Source: Thalassobius sp050633445 (GTDB lineage: Bacteria; Pseudomonadota; Alphaproteobacteria; Rhodobacterales; Rhodobacteraceae). From it: a stretch of 43,208 nt of DNA. The stretch lies in the NCBI GenBank assembly GCA_050633445.1, contig JBOEGN010000025.1, positions 1 through 43,208 of the forward strand, given 5' to 3'. A program made the position numbers and the translations under genes. Under the pieces are notes generated by a model that saw nothing but the letters and a program-made list of their open reading frames with translations, had not been told where the DNA came from and ran no database searches. Shown in pieces: positions 15,150 to 23,964 of the stretch; the stretch's first letter is position 1; every line of letters starts with the position of its first letter.

Positions 15150-16328
15150 ATGATGTTCAAACGACTGTGGAAAAAATTCTGGGGCCCTGCCGGTGCGCTA
15201 TCGTTCGGGGTTCTGATGATTGGCGGTTTTGTTGCCGGGATCATCTTTTGGGGCGGCTTCAACACTGCGATGGAAGCCACAAATGAGATGGAGTTCTGTA
15301 TCTCGTGCCATGAGATGCGGGACAATGTGTATGAGGAATACAAGCATTCACCGCATTTCATGAACGCCTCGGGCGTTGGGGCGGTCTGTTCGGACTGCCA
15401 TGTGCCAAAGGCCTGGGGGCCGAAGATGGTGCGAAAGATCAAGGCGTCTTACGAACTATACGGCCACTTCGTCACCGGGGTGATCGACACGCCTGAAAAA
15501 TTTGAAGCCCACCGCGCCGAGATGGCGCAAAGCGTGTGGGCCACCATGAAAGCCAATGATTCTCTGGAATGCCGGAACTGTCACTCGGTTGAGCATATGG
15601 ATTTCAAACTGCAGGACCCAAAGGCGGCTAAACTGATGCAGGCCGGGTTTGAACGCGGTGACACCTGTATCGACTGTCACAAAGGCATTGCGCACAAGCT
15701 GCCGGATTTGTCGCAAGGCTTTCGCAAGAAATTTGACGACCTTGAACTTATGTCGGCCCAAGGTGTTGATGGTGACGTGGCCTATTCGATCAAAACCACG
15801 CGACTTTATGGATCAGCAGCAGATGCAGCGTCCGGGGAAAGTGCCATTGGGCAGGTGCTCGCCGCCACCCATATGAAAGTGCAGGACCGGTCTGACGGAA
15901 TGTTGAAGGTCACCATCGACGGATGGCAGCAAGATGGTGTCGGACAGGTGGTTTATGCCCTGCGCGGCCACCGGATTTTTGAGGCCACGGTCAAGAAATC
16001 TTCGGTTGAACTGGTGCAGATCCACAGCACGGAAACGGATCCTGATACGGACCTGGTCTGGCACGAGGTCAGCCTGACGGCCTGGGTGTCGCCCGATGCG
16101 TTGATACCAGATGTGGGGCCGCTTTGGGACTACACCTCCGAGATGTACACGGCTAGCTGCGGCACCTGCCACTCGAAACCGGATCCGGGGCATTCTCTCG
16201 CAAACCAGTGGATTGGCACACTGAAGGCAATGAAGCGCTTTACCACGCTGGATAAAGAAGAATACCGCGTCTTGCAGAAATACCTGCAACTGAACGCAAA
16301 AGACACGGGCGGGGCACATCATGAGTGA
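15150..16328 (+). CDS. dorC: Pentaheme c-type cytochrome, membrane quinol dehydrogenase (DorC/TorC)
   Basis: A 392-residue protein, close to the 390 of E. coli TorC. One N-terminal membrane anchor (residues ~14-38) is followed by a NapC/NirT domain with four CxxCH haem sites (C50-H54, C80-H84, C141-H145, C173-H177) and a C-terminal domain with an SH3-like segment and a fifth site (C337-H341). It oxidises membrane quinol and passes electrons to the periplasmic reductase. GGAGG at 15141 serves either of two adjacent ATGs (15150 or 15153). It overlaps dorD by eight bases (ATGAGTGA), and its promoter carries the repeat array. Confidence 0.93.
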   Translation: MMFKRLWKKFWGPAGALSFGVLMIGGFVAGIIFWGGFNTAMEATNEMEFCISCHEMRDNVYEEYKHSPHFMNASGVGAVCSDCHVPKAWGPKMVRKIKASYELYGHFVTGVIDTPEKFEAHRAEMAQSVWATMKANDSLECRNCHSVEHMDFKLQDPKAAKLMQAGFERGDTCIDCHKGIAHKLPDLSQGFRKKFDDLELMSAQGVDGDVAYSIKTTRLYGSAADAASGESAIGQVLAATHMKVQDRSDGMLKVTIDGWQQDGVGQVVYALRGHRIFEATVKKSSVELVQIHSTETDPDTDLVWHEVSLTAWVSPDALIPDVGPLWDYTSEMYTASCGTCHSKPDPGHSLANQWIGTLKAMKRFTTLDKEEYRVLQKYLQLNAKDTGGAHHE

Positions 16329-16956
16329 TCAACACGTGATCCCGCGCCATGTTGCATATCGCTGGCTGGCACAATTCTTTTTGTGCCCGCCGGACCTGAC
16401 AACGCTGGAAAGCTACCACTCACAAGACGGGCAGCAGTTTCTGACCGGGCTGCAATCCACCCCGGCGTTGGACCCTCTGGCGGGCTGGCTGAAAGACGCG
16501 GTGACCCACACCGAAGACCTCGTGTCGTTGCAGGCACAGATCGCTCGCGCCTTTACACAGACCTTCGATATGGGGGGACCGCGCGCGGCCTTGCCCTATG
16601 CGTCGGTTTACCTGAGCGCGAAAGGTCTGCTCTTTCAACAGCCCGCCCGCGACATGAATGCGCTTTTGCAAAGGTTGCAGATGCAATTGCCCGCCGAGGT
16701 CAATGAACCGACAGATCATCTGGGGGTGCAGTTGCATGTGGCCGCAGAGTTGATCGAGCGCGAATCGTTGGGACAATCGGTGCCGATCTCATCCACGGCG
16801 TTTTTGGATCAGCAAGTTCTGAGCTGGCTTGCCGAGTTTGTTCAGCGATGTGAGGCCCTGATCGACAGGGCGCCGATCCCGATGCTTGCCCAGGCCGCTT
16901 TGGCCTTGGCGCAAGAGACTTGCCAAGCGGCTGATCTGTGCCGTGAACCCATGTGA
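16321..16956 (+). CDS. dorD: TorD/DorD-family molybdoenzyme chaperone
   Basis: A 211-residue all-helical cytoplasmic protein of TorD/DmsD type; it keeps the FDMGGPRAALPYASVYLS stretch that corresponds to the family's conserved Y/F-x-x-L-F...P-Y-x-S motif, and the later EPTDHLGVQLHVAAELI segment (family motif E-x-x-D-H). It binds the reductase signal peptide and apoenzyme, holding it for cofactor insertion before Tat export. It is translationally coupled to dorC. The order C-D-A matches the Rhodobacter dorCDA operon rather than torCAD of E. coli. Confidence 0.9.
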   Translation: MSDQHVIPRHVAYRWLAQFFLCPPDLTTLESYHSQDGQQFLTGLQSTPALDPLAGWLKDAVTHTEDLVSLQAQIARAFTQTFDMGGPRAALPYASVYLSAKGLLFQQPARDMNALLQRLQMQLPAEVNEPTDHLGVQLHVAAELIERESLGQSVPISSTAFLDQQVLSWLAEFVQRCEALIDRAPIPMLAQAALALAQETCQAADLCREPM

Positions 16957-16967
16957 TCGGGGGGGGC

Positions 16968-16994
16968 GTTTACCGCCTGTTTACATAACATTAC
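16968..16994 (+). promoter_or_regulatory. Predicted response-regulator operator array before dorA
   Basis: GTTTAC at 16968, GTTTAC at 16979 and CATTAC at 16989, with the same 11- and 10-base steps as the array before dorC. It sits in the 153-bp gap between dorD and dorA, suggesting that dorA has its own induced promoter in addition to read-through. Confidence 0.55.
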
Positions 16995-17109
16995 ACGCGG
17001 TTAAACCTTTGCCCGAACCCCATTCACATCCGTTTGAAACAGTCATGCCAATCGCAAGGTCAGGCAATTGCGGGCTTTGCAGATGATTTACGTAGCAATG
17101 GAGGGAAGA

Positions 17110-19569
17110 ATGTCCATTCACAATTCCAATACCGTCACCCGGCGCGGCCTTTTGAAAGGGGCCACAGCCCTTGGCGCATTTGCGGCCTTTGCACCGGCTG
17201 TTTTGCGGGCCGGTGCCGCCCACGCCGCAGGCGCAGGTGACGTGCTGACCGGATCCCACTGGGGGGCGTTTAACGCCACCGTTGAAAACGGGGTCTGGAC
17301 CAAGATCACCCCGTGGGATCAGGACCCGCATCCGACGCCGATGCTTGAGGGCGTGATGGACAGCGTTTATTCGCCCTCGCGGATCAAATACCCGATGGTG
17401 CGCAAGGCCTTTCTGGAAAATGGCCCCGGTGCCAGCCCCGAGAACCGTGGTGCCGAAGAGTTTGTTCGTGTCGATTGGGACACCGCCCTTGAACTGGTTA
17501 CAAATGAACTGAAACGCGTTAGCGACACCCATGGTCCGACCGGCGTGTTTGCGGGGTCTTACGGCTGGAAAAGCTCGGGCAAACTGCACAACTGTCAGAA
17601 CCTTCTGCGCCGTGCGCTGAACGTGGGTCTGGAAGGCAAGTTTGTGAACAGCTCGGGCGACTATTCGACCGGCGCCAGCCAGATCATCATGCCCCACGTC
17701 TTGGGTACGCTTGAGGTCTACGAACAGCAAACCGTGTGGCCCGTGGTGGTTGAGAGCACCGATGTGCTGGTGTTCTGGGGCGCGGACCCGATCAAAACCA
17801 ACCAGATCGGTTGGACCGTGGCCGACCATGACGGCTATCCCTATATGGAAGAGTTCAAGAAGACCGGCAAAAAGGTGATCGTGATCGATCCGCTTCGCAC
17901 CGAGACCGCGAAATTCTTTGACGCCGAGTGGATCCCGATCCGTCCGCATACTGATGTGGCAATGATGCTTGGTGTAGCCCATGCGCTGTACACGGAAGGC
18001 AAACACGATCAGGACTTCCTTGATGAATACACCGCGGGGTTTGAGAAATTCCTGCCCTATCTGACCGGTGAAAGTGACGGTACGCCGAAGACACCGGAAT
18101 GGGCCGCCGAGATTTGTGAAGTGCCTGCTGAGCAGATCAAGGAACTTGCCGCGCTCTTTGCCGACAACCGCACCATGCTAAGCTCCGGCTGGTCGATCCA
18201 GCGCCAACACCACGGTGAGCAATCGCACTGGATGCTGGTCACACTGGCCTCGATGCTGGGTCAGATTGGTCTGCCGGGCGGCGGTTTTGGTCTGAGCTAT
18301 CACTATGCCAACGGTGGGTCACCTTCGGCCAATTCGGTTGTACTTCCGGGGATTTCGGACGGCGGTGCCGCTGTCGAAGGCGCGGCCTGGCTGACCGAAG
18401 CAGGGGCGGCCTCGATCCCGGTGAGCCGGATCGTCGAGATGCTGGAAAACCCCGGCGGCGATATGGACTTTAACGGCACGCGGACCCAGTTCCCCGAGGT
18501 CAAAATGGTCTACTGGACCGGCGGCAACCCGTTTGCCCACCACCAGGATCGCAACCGTATGATCAAGGCCTGGCAGACGCTGGAAACCGTGGTTGTGCAG
18601 GACTTCCAGTGGACGGCAACGGCTCGGTTTGCCGACATCGTTCTGCCCGCGACCACCTCGTACGAGCGCAACGATATCGAACATATCGGGGACTACTCGC
18701 TCAAGGCGATCCTGGGCATGAAGAAGGTCGTGGATCCGGTGTTTGAATCGCGCACGGATTTCGACATCTTCACCGAAATTGCGGATCGTCTGGGCGCCAA
18801 AGAAGCCTTTACCGAAGGCAAGGACGAGATGGCCTGGATCAAGGGTTTCTACGAAGATGCCGCCAAACAAGGCCCTGCCAAAGGTGTGGACGTGCCGAAC
18901 TTTGACGACTTCTGGAACGCCGGTGTGGTTGTCTTTGACATCCCGGAGAGCGCCAAGCAGTTCGTGCGCTATGCCGACTATCGCGATGATCCGCTTTTGG
19001 AACCGCTGGGCACGCCCACCGGTAAGATCGAGATCTTCTCGCGCAATATCGAGAAGATGGGATATGACGATTGCGGTCCGCACCCGATGTGGATGGAACC
19101 GGTTGAACGTCTGGGGGGCAATCAGCCCTATCCGCTGCACGTGAACTCGGCCCACCCCAATGATCGTCTGCACTCGCAGCTGTGCGGCACCAAGATTCGC
19201 GAAGGTTACACCGTGGCCGGACGCGAACCTTGCATGATCAACACAGCTGATGCCTCTGCACGCGGTATCGCAGACGGTGATGTTGTACGGGTGTTCAATG
19301 ATCGGGGTCAGGTGCTGGCCGGCGCGATTGTGTCTGATGACGTTCGGGAAGGGGTCATCCGCCTTTACGAAGGGGGATGGTACGACCCGGTCAATGGCGG
19401 CGAAGCCGGATCGCTTGACGCCTATGGCGATGTGAACTGCCTGACCGTTCCCAACGGTACGTCGAAACTGGCGCAGGGCAACTGCGGTCACACCGGGCTT
19501 GCGGATGTTGAGAAATTCACCGGCGACCTGCCTACAGTGAATGTCTTTGACGCCCCGGCAGAAGGGTAA
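17110..19569 (+). CDS. dorA: Periplasmic molybdenum reductase for DMSO/TMAO (DorA)
   Basis: An 819-residue Mo-bisMGD enzyme that reduces DMSO and/or TMAO in the periplasm. The N-terminus has a Tat signal (TRRGLLKGATALG, ending near AHAA). Y151 and W153 in GSYGWKSSGKLHNCQN correspond to Tyr114 and Trp116 of Rhodobacter DMSO reductase; Tyr114 is known to be absent in TMAO-specific TorA, so a DorA assignment is favoured. S186 in SGDYSTGAS fits the serine molybdenum ligand. No N-terminal Fe-S cysteine motif is present, as expected for this family. The ATG at 17110 follows GGAGGGAAGA; a longer frame from 17068 lacks support. Electrons come from DorC. Confidence 0.93.
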   Translation: MSIHNSNTVTRRGLLKGATALGAFAAFAPAVLRAGAAHAAGAGDVLTGSHWGAFNATVENGVWTKITPWDQDPHPTPMLEGVMDSVYSPSRIKYPMVRKAFLENGPGASPENRGAEEFVRVDWDTALELVTNELKRVSDTHGPTGVFAGSYGWKSSGKLHNCQNLLRRALNVGLEGKFVNSSGDYSTGASQIIMPHVLGTLEVYEQQTVWPVVVESTDVLVFWGADPIKTNQIGWTVADHDGYPYMEEFKKTGKKVIVIDPLRTETAKFFDAEWIPIRPHTDVAMMLGVAHALYTEGKHDQDFLDEYTAGFEKFLPYLTGESDGTPKTPEWAAEICEVPAEQIKELAALFADNRTMLSSGWSIQRQHHGEQSHWMLVTLASMLGQIGLPGGGFGLSYHYANGGSPSANSVVLPGISDGGAAVEGAAWLTEAGAASIPVSRIVEMLENPGGDMDFNGTRTQFPEVKMVYWTGGNPFAHHQDRNRMIKAWQTLETVVVQDFQWTATARFADIVLPATTSYERNDIEHIGDYSLKAILGMKKVVDPVFESRTDFDIFTEIADRLGAKEAFTEGKDEMAWIKGFYEDAAKQGPAKGVDVPNFDDFWNAGVVVFDIPESAKQFVRYADYRDDPLLEPLGTPTGKIEIFSRNIEKMGYDDCGPHPMWMEPVERLGGNQPYPLHVNSAHPNDRLHSQLCGTKIREGYTVAGREPCMINTADASARGIADGDVVRVFNDRGQVLAGAIVSDDVREGVIRLYEGGWYDPVNGGEAGSLDAYGDVNCLTVPNGTSKLAQGNCGHTGLADVEKFTGDLPTVNVFDAPAEG

Positions 19570-19579
19570 TCAAGCCAAT

Positions 19580-19609
19580 ACAGCGCGCGCGGTCCTTCGC
19601 GCGCGCTGT
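19580..19609 (+). terminator. Strong hairpin after dorA
   Basis: A perfect 12-bp stem, ACAGCGCGCGCG (19580-19591) and CGCGCGCGCTGT (19598-19609), loop GTCCTT, followed by TTCCTTTC. It lies 10 bases after dorA and 20 before the next gene, so it may partly terminate or stabilise the dorCDA mRNA and lower expression of the genes downstream. Confidence 0.75.
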
Positions 19610-19629
19610 TTCCTTTCAGGAGTGGGAAA

Positions 19630-20271
19630 ATGCGGGTATTGCTCTGTTTGATTGCGTTAATCTTGTCCGGATTTGCCGTCCAGCTGCCAGCAGATGCGCA
19701 AACCCTGCCACCTTCGGATTTGTCCTATCTGGACGGCACGTTTGCCATTCACGACGCGCCTGATGGTGATGCGCGCCCGATGGGCAAGCTGTTGGTTTCG
19801 GCCCCTTTGCAGGTCACGTTGCATCAGGGCGATTGGACAGAGGTTGTGCTGCGGGGCTGGACCCAGACCGGCGCCGAAAGAATTATCTATGCCTCCCCGG
19901 GCATTCGCGTCTTGCACGCGGCCCTATCCAAATCTGCAATCGGGGCCCTGACATTTTCTGACCAGATCACCGATCCCGACACGGGGTTAGTCTGGACCAA
20001 AACCGAGTTGAGGGGCTGGATAAAATCACCTGTTTTGCGCCCTGGATTACAAGATATCTGGGCGCGGGCTGAGCCGCTGTTTGCAGAACGTTGCACAGCC
20101 TGCCATCAGAGGCGCATCCCACATCATTATTCGGCGAACCAATGGACCAGCCACTTGAAAATCATGGGACCACGCACCGGGTTGCCGAAGGAGGATCAGT
20201 TTCTGATCCGGGCGTATCTGCAATACCATTCCAAAGATGCCGACAGGCTGGATCCAACGGCCACTCATTGA
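19630..20271 (+). CDS. Periplasmic monohaem cytochrome c, free-standing copy of the DorC C-terminal domain
   Basis: A 213-residue protein with a cleavable signal peptide (residues 1-23, ending ADAQ). Residues ~30-145 align by eye with the SH3-like segment of DorC (shared D-P-D-T-x-L-V-W, then a conserved W near K-S/S-P), and residues 145-205 with its last haem domain: C155-x-x-C158-H159, S-A-N-Q-W and L-Q-Y-x-S-K-D against DorC L-Q-L-x-A-K-D. It lacks the tetrahaem NapC part and any anchor. It may relay electrons or serve as a periplasmic redox/maturation signal; in E. coli the TorC C-terminal domain feeds back on the TorS kinase (known), which makes its position before the kinase gene suggestive. 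Confidence 0.8.
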   Translation: MRVLLCLIALILSGFAVQLPADAQTLPPSDLSYLDGTFAIHDAPDGDARPMGKLLVSAPLQVTLHQGDWTEVVLRGWTQTGAERIIYASPGIRVLHAALSKSAIGALTFSDQITDPDTGLVWTKTELRGWIKSPVLRPGLQDIWARAEPLFAERCTACHQRRIPHHYSANQWTSHLKIMGPRTGLPKEDQFLIRAYLQYHSKDADRLDPTATH

Positions 20272-20333
20272 TCTGTCCCAAAGTCGCATGCCATGGCGTG
20301 CAGTAGGATGCAACTTTCACCAGAGGATCGACC

Positions 20334-22709
20334 ATGCTGAACCTGAAAACGTTGATTGAAAATCACGAAGAATGGCTGACCGATCGCGTGGTGCATTACG
20401 CGCAGCAAAAATCCTATACGCAGTATTCATCGACACTGCGCGAGGCGTGGCGCATGTCGATCTGCGGCTTAAGCGAGCCGTTGGTGCAATTCATCGAGGC
20501 TGCACAGTCAAGCGACGCTCCTCATAAAACCGCCGTACGGGACGCCACCGAATTTGGCGTCGCTCAGGGGCTGCGGCATCGGGCCTTGGGTATTGATCTG
20601 GGCAATTTCGTGGGGCTGCTCAAATGGTACCGCAACGCCTATCTGGATTTGATCTACGCAAAAGAACCTGACAGCCACCAAAGCGGATTGCTGCGGGACC
20701 TGATCATGGAACTTTTCGACAGTATCGAGGTCGGATTGTTGGATGCCTGGGGCACCACCACTGGCTCGGATCAACTGGTCGAACTGCAAACCCGCAATCG
20801 CGAGCTCAGCAATGAGAAGAATAAGTATCTGACCGTGTTTGAAAGCATCGCTGAACCGGCCATTTTGCTGGATCCGGAAGAGGCACCCACCCATGTGAAT
20901 GCGGCTGCCAACCGGTTGCTGTTGGGTGAAGAACAGCCCGGAGCTGGGTATTACGGAGATCTGAAGAACCCACTTTTGCACACGATAGTTCGCAAGCTCT
21001 TGCAATCCAGCCAGGCATCAACCGGCCCTGTGACACTGGACACGCCCAATGGTGAACGGTCGTTTAACGTGTCCATCCAGAACATGCTGGACATCAGCAA
21101 GAAATTTGCCGGCAGTGTGATCATTCTTCAGGACATAACCGATTATCTGAAGGCGATTGAGGCGGCGCAGGCGGCTGACCGGGCCAAGTCCATGTTTCTC
21201 AACACGATCAGCCATGAAATACGCACGCCGCTGAACAGCATTCTAGGGCTGACAAGGTTGATGGAGGACGGCGAGTTTCCTCCCAAGGAAACAAGGCAGC
21301 TTCGTAGCATTCGTACCTCGAGTGAAATGCTGTCGGCCCTGATCGAAAACGTGCTTGGCCTGTCGAAGGCGGAAGCGGACGCCTTGCAACTTGTTGAACA
21401 GGACTTTCATCTGGAAGACATGTGTGATGCCATCTTTCAGGTTCTGGAACTGGAGGAAGACAGGCAACGCCCCAAATTGTTACGCAGTATTGCTGCGGAT
21501 GTACCGCTGCACCTGAAAGGGGACGGGCACAAGTTGCGTCATGTGCTTATGAACCTCTTATCCAATGCGCTGAAATTCACGGAAAAGGGGTCAGTGACGC
21601 TTTCCGTTTCTTCGCAAGGGGCCTTTGATGCAAACCGTCACCGTTTGCGTTTCGAAGTGATTGATACCGGACCCGGCGTGGAAAACGACGCAATCGGCAC
21701 GCTGTTCGAGCCGTTTCTTCAAGGCGAACACAGCGGTGCTGTCGCGGCAGGGGGCAGTGGTTTGGGGCTGGCAATCTGCAAACATCTTGTCGACTTCCTG
21801 GGAGGAGAGATTTCCCATCGTCCCAATCCTGATGGGGGTAGTGTCTTTACCGTCGTGATGGACTTTGCCCTTGCCAAACAACACAAACATTCGGGGCAAG
21901 GCGCCTCGTGTCATCGGGTTTTGGTGGTGGAGGACGACCCGGTGAATGCCATTGTGATCGAGGGATACCTGAAAGAGCTGGGCAACGACGTCACACTTGT
22001 CCGTTCCTTTCCCGAAGCTGAAATGGCCCTGTCACAACCAGATTTCGACATTGTCATCACCGATTACAGACTGGGACAGCATACCGGTCTGGATCTGGCC
22101 AGAGCATTGCGCGAAACCGAACTGAAAACCGACCGATCGACGCCGATCGTGGTCGTCACGGCCGCCATTCCGCAAGACAGCAACAAACAGATTCAAGAGC
22201 TGGGCATCGACCTTTTCCTCGAAAAACCGTTTTCGCGCTACGAACTTGCCAATGCTCTGTCCAGTGTCGGGCCGGGAAATACGACAAATCATCACGCGGA
22301 TCGAAACAGTTCGCGCCAACCTGTCAGCCGTGATGCCCTCAACCGTCTGTTGTCCGACCTTGGGTTCACCCGATGCCAAACTGTCTTGCAGAGCTTTCAA
22401 AGCAATCTGCCCAGCATGATGTCCGGAATGCAGTCCCGAATGGATCTTAAGGATGTCGATGGAATATCTGAGCTGACGCACCAGTTGATCAGCGCTGCGG
22501 GTTTCATCGGTGCGGACAAGCTGGTCTGCTTGGCCAAGGAGCTGGGGAAAAACTGCAAAAATCGCGAACTCACCGCAATCTCAAACGCGTTGGACGATCT
22601 GCGTTGCGAAGGGCAACGCGTATTGATGGCGCTTGAGAAAGAATGGAATGACGTCAGTTCGCCATATCTCGGTGGATGCACAACGGAGGAAGGGCGACAT
22701 GCTGAATAG
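20334..22709 (+). CDS. Soluble hybrid sensor histidine kinase (DorS/TorS-like) with receiver and HPt domains
   Basis: A 791-residue kinase. Residues 1-140 are an unidentified helical input domain; ~165-270 resembles PAS (TVFESIAEPAILLD); the HisKA box has H294 in NTISHEIRTPLN; the ATPase has N boxes near 407-411 and G boxes DTGPGV and GGSGLGLAICKHL. A receiver follows (D535/D536, phosphoacceptor D577, K631), then an HPt-like domain with H716 in THQLISAAGFIGA. This is the phosphorelay order of TorS, but there is no transmembrane or periplasmic sensor segment, so the signal must be read in the cytoplasm or through a partner. Presumed target: the response regulator at 14320. Start ATG at 20334; the gene overlaps moeA by 11 bases. 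Confidence 0.85.
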   Translation: MLNLKTLIENHEEWLTDRVVHYAQQKSYTQYSSTLREAWRMSICGLSEPLVQFIEAAQSSDAPHKTAVRDATEFGVAQGLRHRALGIDLGNFVGLLKWYRNAYLDLIYAKEPDSHQSGLLRDLIMELFDSIEVGLLDAWGTTTGSDQLVELQTRNRELSNEKNKYLTVFESIAEPAILLDPEEAPTHVNAAANRLLLGEEQPGAGYYGDLKNPLLHTIVRKLLQSSQASTGPVTLDTPNGERSFNVSIQNMLDISKKFAGSVIILQDITDYLKAIEAAQAADRAKSMFLNTISHEIRTPLNSILGLTRLMEDGEFPPKETRQLRSIRTSSEMLSALIENVLGLSKAEADALQLVEQDFHLEDMCDAIFQVLELEEDRQRPKLLRSIAADVPLHLKGDGHKLRHVLMNLLSNALKFTEKGSVTLSVSSQGAFDANRHRLRFEVIDTGPGVENDAIGTLFEPFLQGEHSGAVAAGGSGLGLAICKHLVDFLGGEISHRPNPDGGSVFTVVMDFALAKQHKHSGQGASCHRVLVVEDDPVNAIVIEGYLKELGNDVTLVRSFPEAEMALSQPDFDIVITDYRLGQHTGLDLARALRETELKTDRSTPIVVVTAAIPQDSNKQIQELGIDLFLEKPFSRYELANALSSVGPGNTTNHHADRNSSRQPVSRDALNRLLSDLGFTRCQTVLQSFQSNLPSMMSGMQSRMDLKDVDGISELTHQLISAAGFIGADKLVCLAKELGKNCKNRELTAISNALDDLRCEGQRVLMALEKEWNDVSSPYLGGCTTEEGRHAE

Positions 22710-23964
22710 ATCACAAGTTCTGAGTTGCGGATGCGACAGTATCCAGCAGCGCCTTATGCCGCTTGATGCCGCCATTTCGTTGGCTCTGGATGGGATAACT
22801 CCCGTTACGGAAACCGAGGTCGTCTCCATTTTTCAATGTGCCGGACGTGTTGCCGCCGAAACTGTGGTCGCCTCCGAGGCGATGCCGTTCTTCGACAATT
22901 CCGCGATGGATGGCTATGCCGTCAACATCGCGGATCTACTGACGACGAACCGCTTGCCGATCTCGTCCGAGATTGCCGCAGGCGATGCTCCTTCAGACCT
23001 GATACCCGGCACTGCCACCCGCATCTTCACCGGTGCGCCGATCCCATCCGGGGCGAACGCAGTTGTGATGTTTGAGCTATCCGAAGTGGACGGTGAAACC
23101 GTATTCTTCACCAAAATGCCACGAGACGGCGACAACATTCGCCGCGCCGGAAGCGACCAACCTAAAGGTGCTGTTCTATTGCTTCCCGGGCAGCGTATTG
23201 CCCCGCGCCACGTCGGGCTGCTCGCCGCCAATGGCATTGATAAATGCGTGGTGCGCAGGCCAATCCGGGTTGGTGTTTTCTCGACGGGTGATGAACTGGT
23301 CACTCGCCTGCGCCGTCCGGGCCAAATCCATGACGCGAACCGCCCGATGTTGATGTCACTTTGCGCGCAAATGGGCGCCGAGGTGACGGATCTCGGAACA
23401 TTACCCGACGATCTGAGCAAAACCTCCGAATCTTTTGAAAACATTCGGGACCAATTCGACCTTGTACTGACCTCGGGTGCAGTTTCGATCGGAGGGCGTG
23501 ACCATATTCGTGACGCGCTTGTCGCAGCGGGTGGCACGCTGGACGGCTGGCGCGTAGCGATCAAGCCGGGCAAACCCATAGCTTTCGGGCGATTGGGGCG
23601 AACCATCGTGACCGGCCTACCCGGCAACCCCTTCGCAAGCTTTGTGGGCTTCCATCTGTTCGCGGCTCCTCAGATTGCCCAGCTTTCAGGTGCAACCCCC
23701 ACAAAATTCGCAACCAATCGCGCCCGCTCGGGCTTCGAGTGGACGCGTAAAGCAGGGCGTGCAGAGGTTTTTCCTGTGAAAATCAAGGAACACAGTCCAG
23801 AAGGATTGCCGATCATAAAGCGCCTTGGTGCCAGTGTATCGGCCACGCTGTTTCCTCTGGCCGATGCTGATGGTTTGGCGATCGTCCCCGCCGAAACCGA
23901 CGGTTTCGCGCCAGGGGATTCCCTGTACTGGCAACCAATTTACTCTTCAGGAGACGTTCAATGA
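22699..23964 (+). CDS. moeA: Molybdopterin molybdenumtransferase MoeA
   Basis: A 421-residue enzyme that inserts molybdate into adenylylated molybdopterin. Family marks include PFFDNSAMDGYAV, the GVFSTGDEL segment, SIGGRDH, KPGKPIAFG and GLPGNPFASFVGF. The ATG at 22699 has GGAGG upstream and lies 11 bases inside the end of the kinase gene; a longer frame from 22633 has no ribosome site. It overlaps the next gene by four bases (ATGA). Clustering with DorA suggests dedicated cofactor supply. Confidence 0.93.
   Translation: MLNRSQVLSCGCDSIQQRLMPLDAAISLALDGITPVTETEVVSIFQCAGRVAAETVVASEAMPFFDNSAMDGYAVNIADLLTTNRLPISSEIAAGDAPSDLIPGTATRIFTGAPIPSGANAVVMFELSEVDGETVFFTKMPRDGDNIRRAGSDQPKGAVLLLPGQRIAPRHVGLLAANGIDKCVVRRPIRVGVFSTGDELVTRLRRPGQIHDANRPMLMSLCAQMGAEVTDLGTLPDDLSKTSESFENIRDQFDLVLTSGAVSIGGRDHIRDALVAAGGTLDGWRVAIKPGKPIAFGRLGRTIVTGLPGNPFASFVGFHLFAAPQIAQLSGATPTKFATNRARSGFEWTRKAGRAEVFPVKIKEHSPEGLPIIKRLGASVSATLFPLADADGLAIVPAETDGFAPGDSLYWQPIYSSGDVQ

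Noticed and set aside
16981..18006. 341-codon minus-strand frame opposite the start of dorA
   Set aside because: Antisense shadow; it also runs through the predicted operator before dorA.
18319..19491. 390-codon minus-strand frame opposite dorA
   Set aside because: Codon bias of the GC-rich dorA gene leaves the opposite strand open; no domain signals and it would be wholly antisense to an essential enzyme gene.
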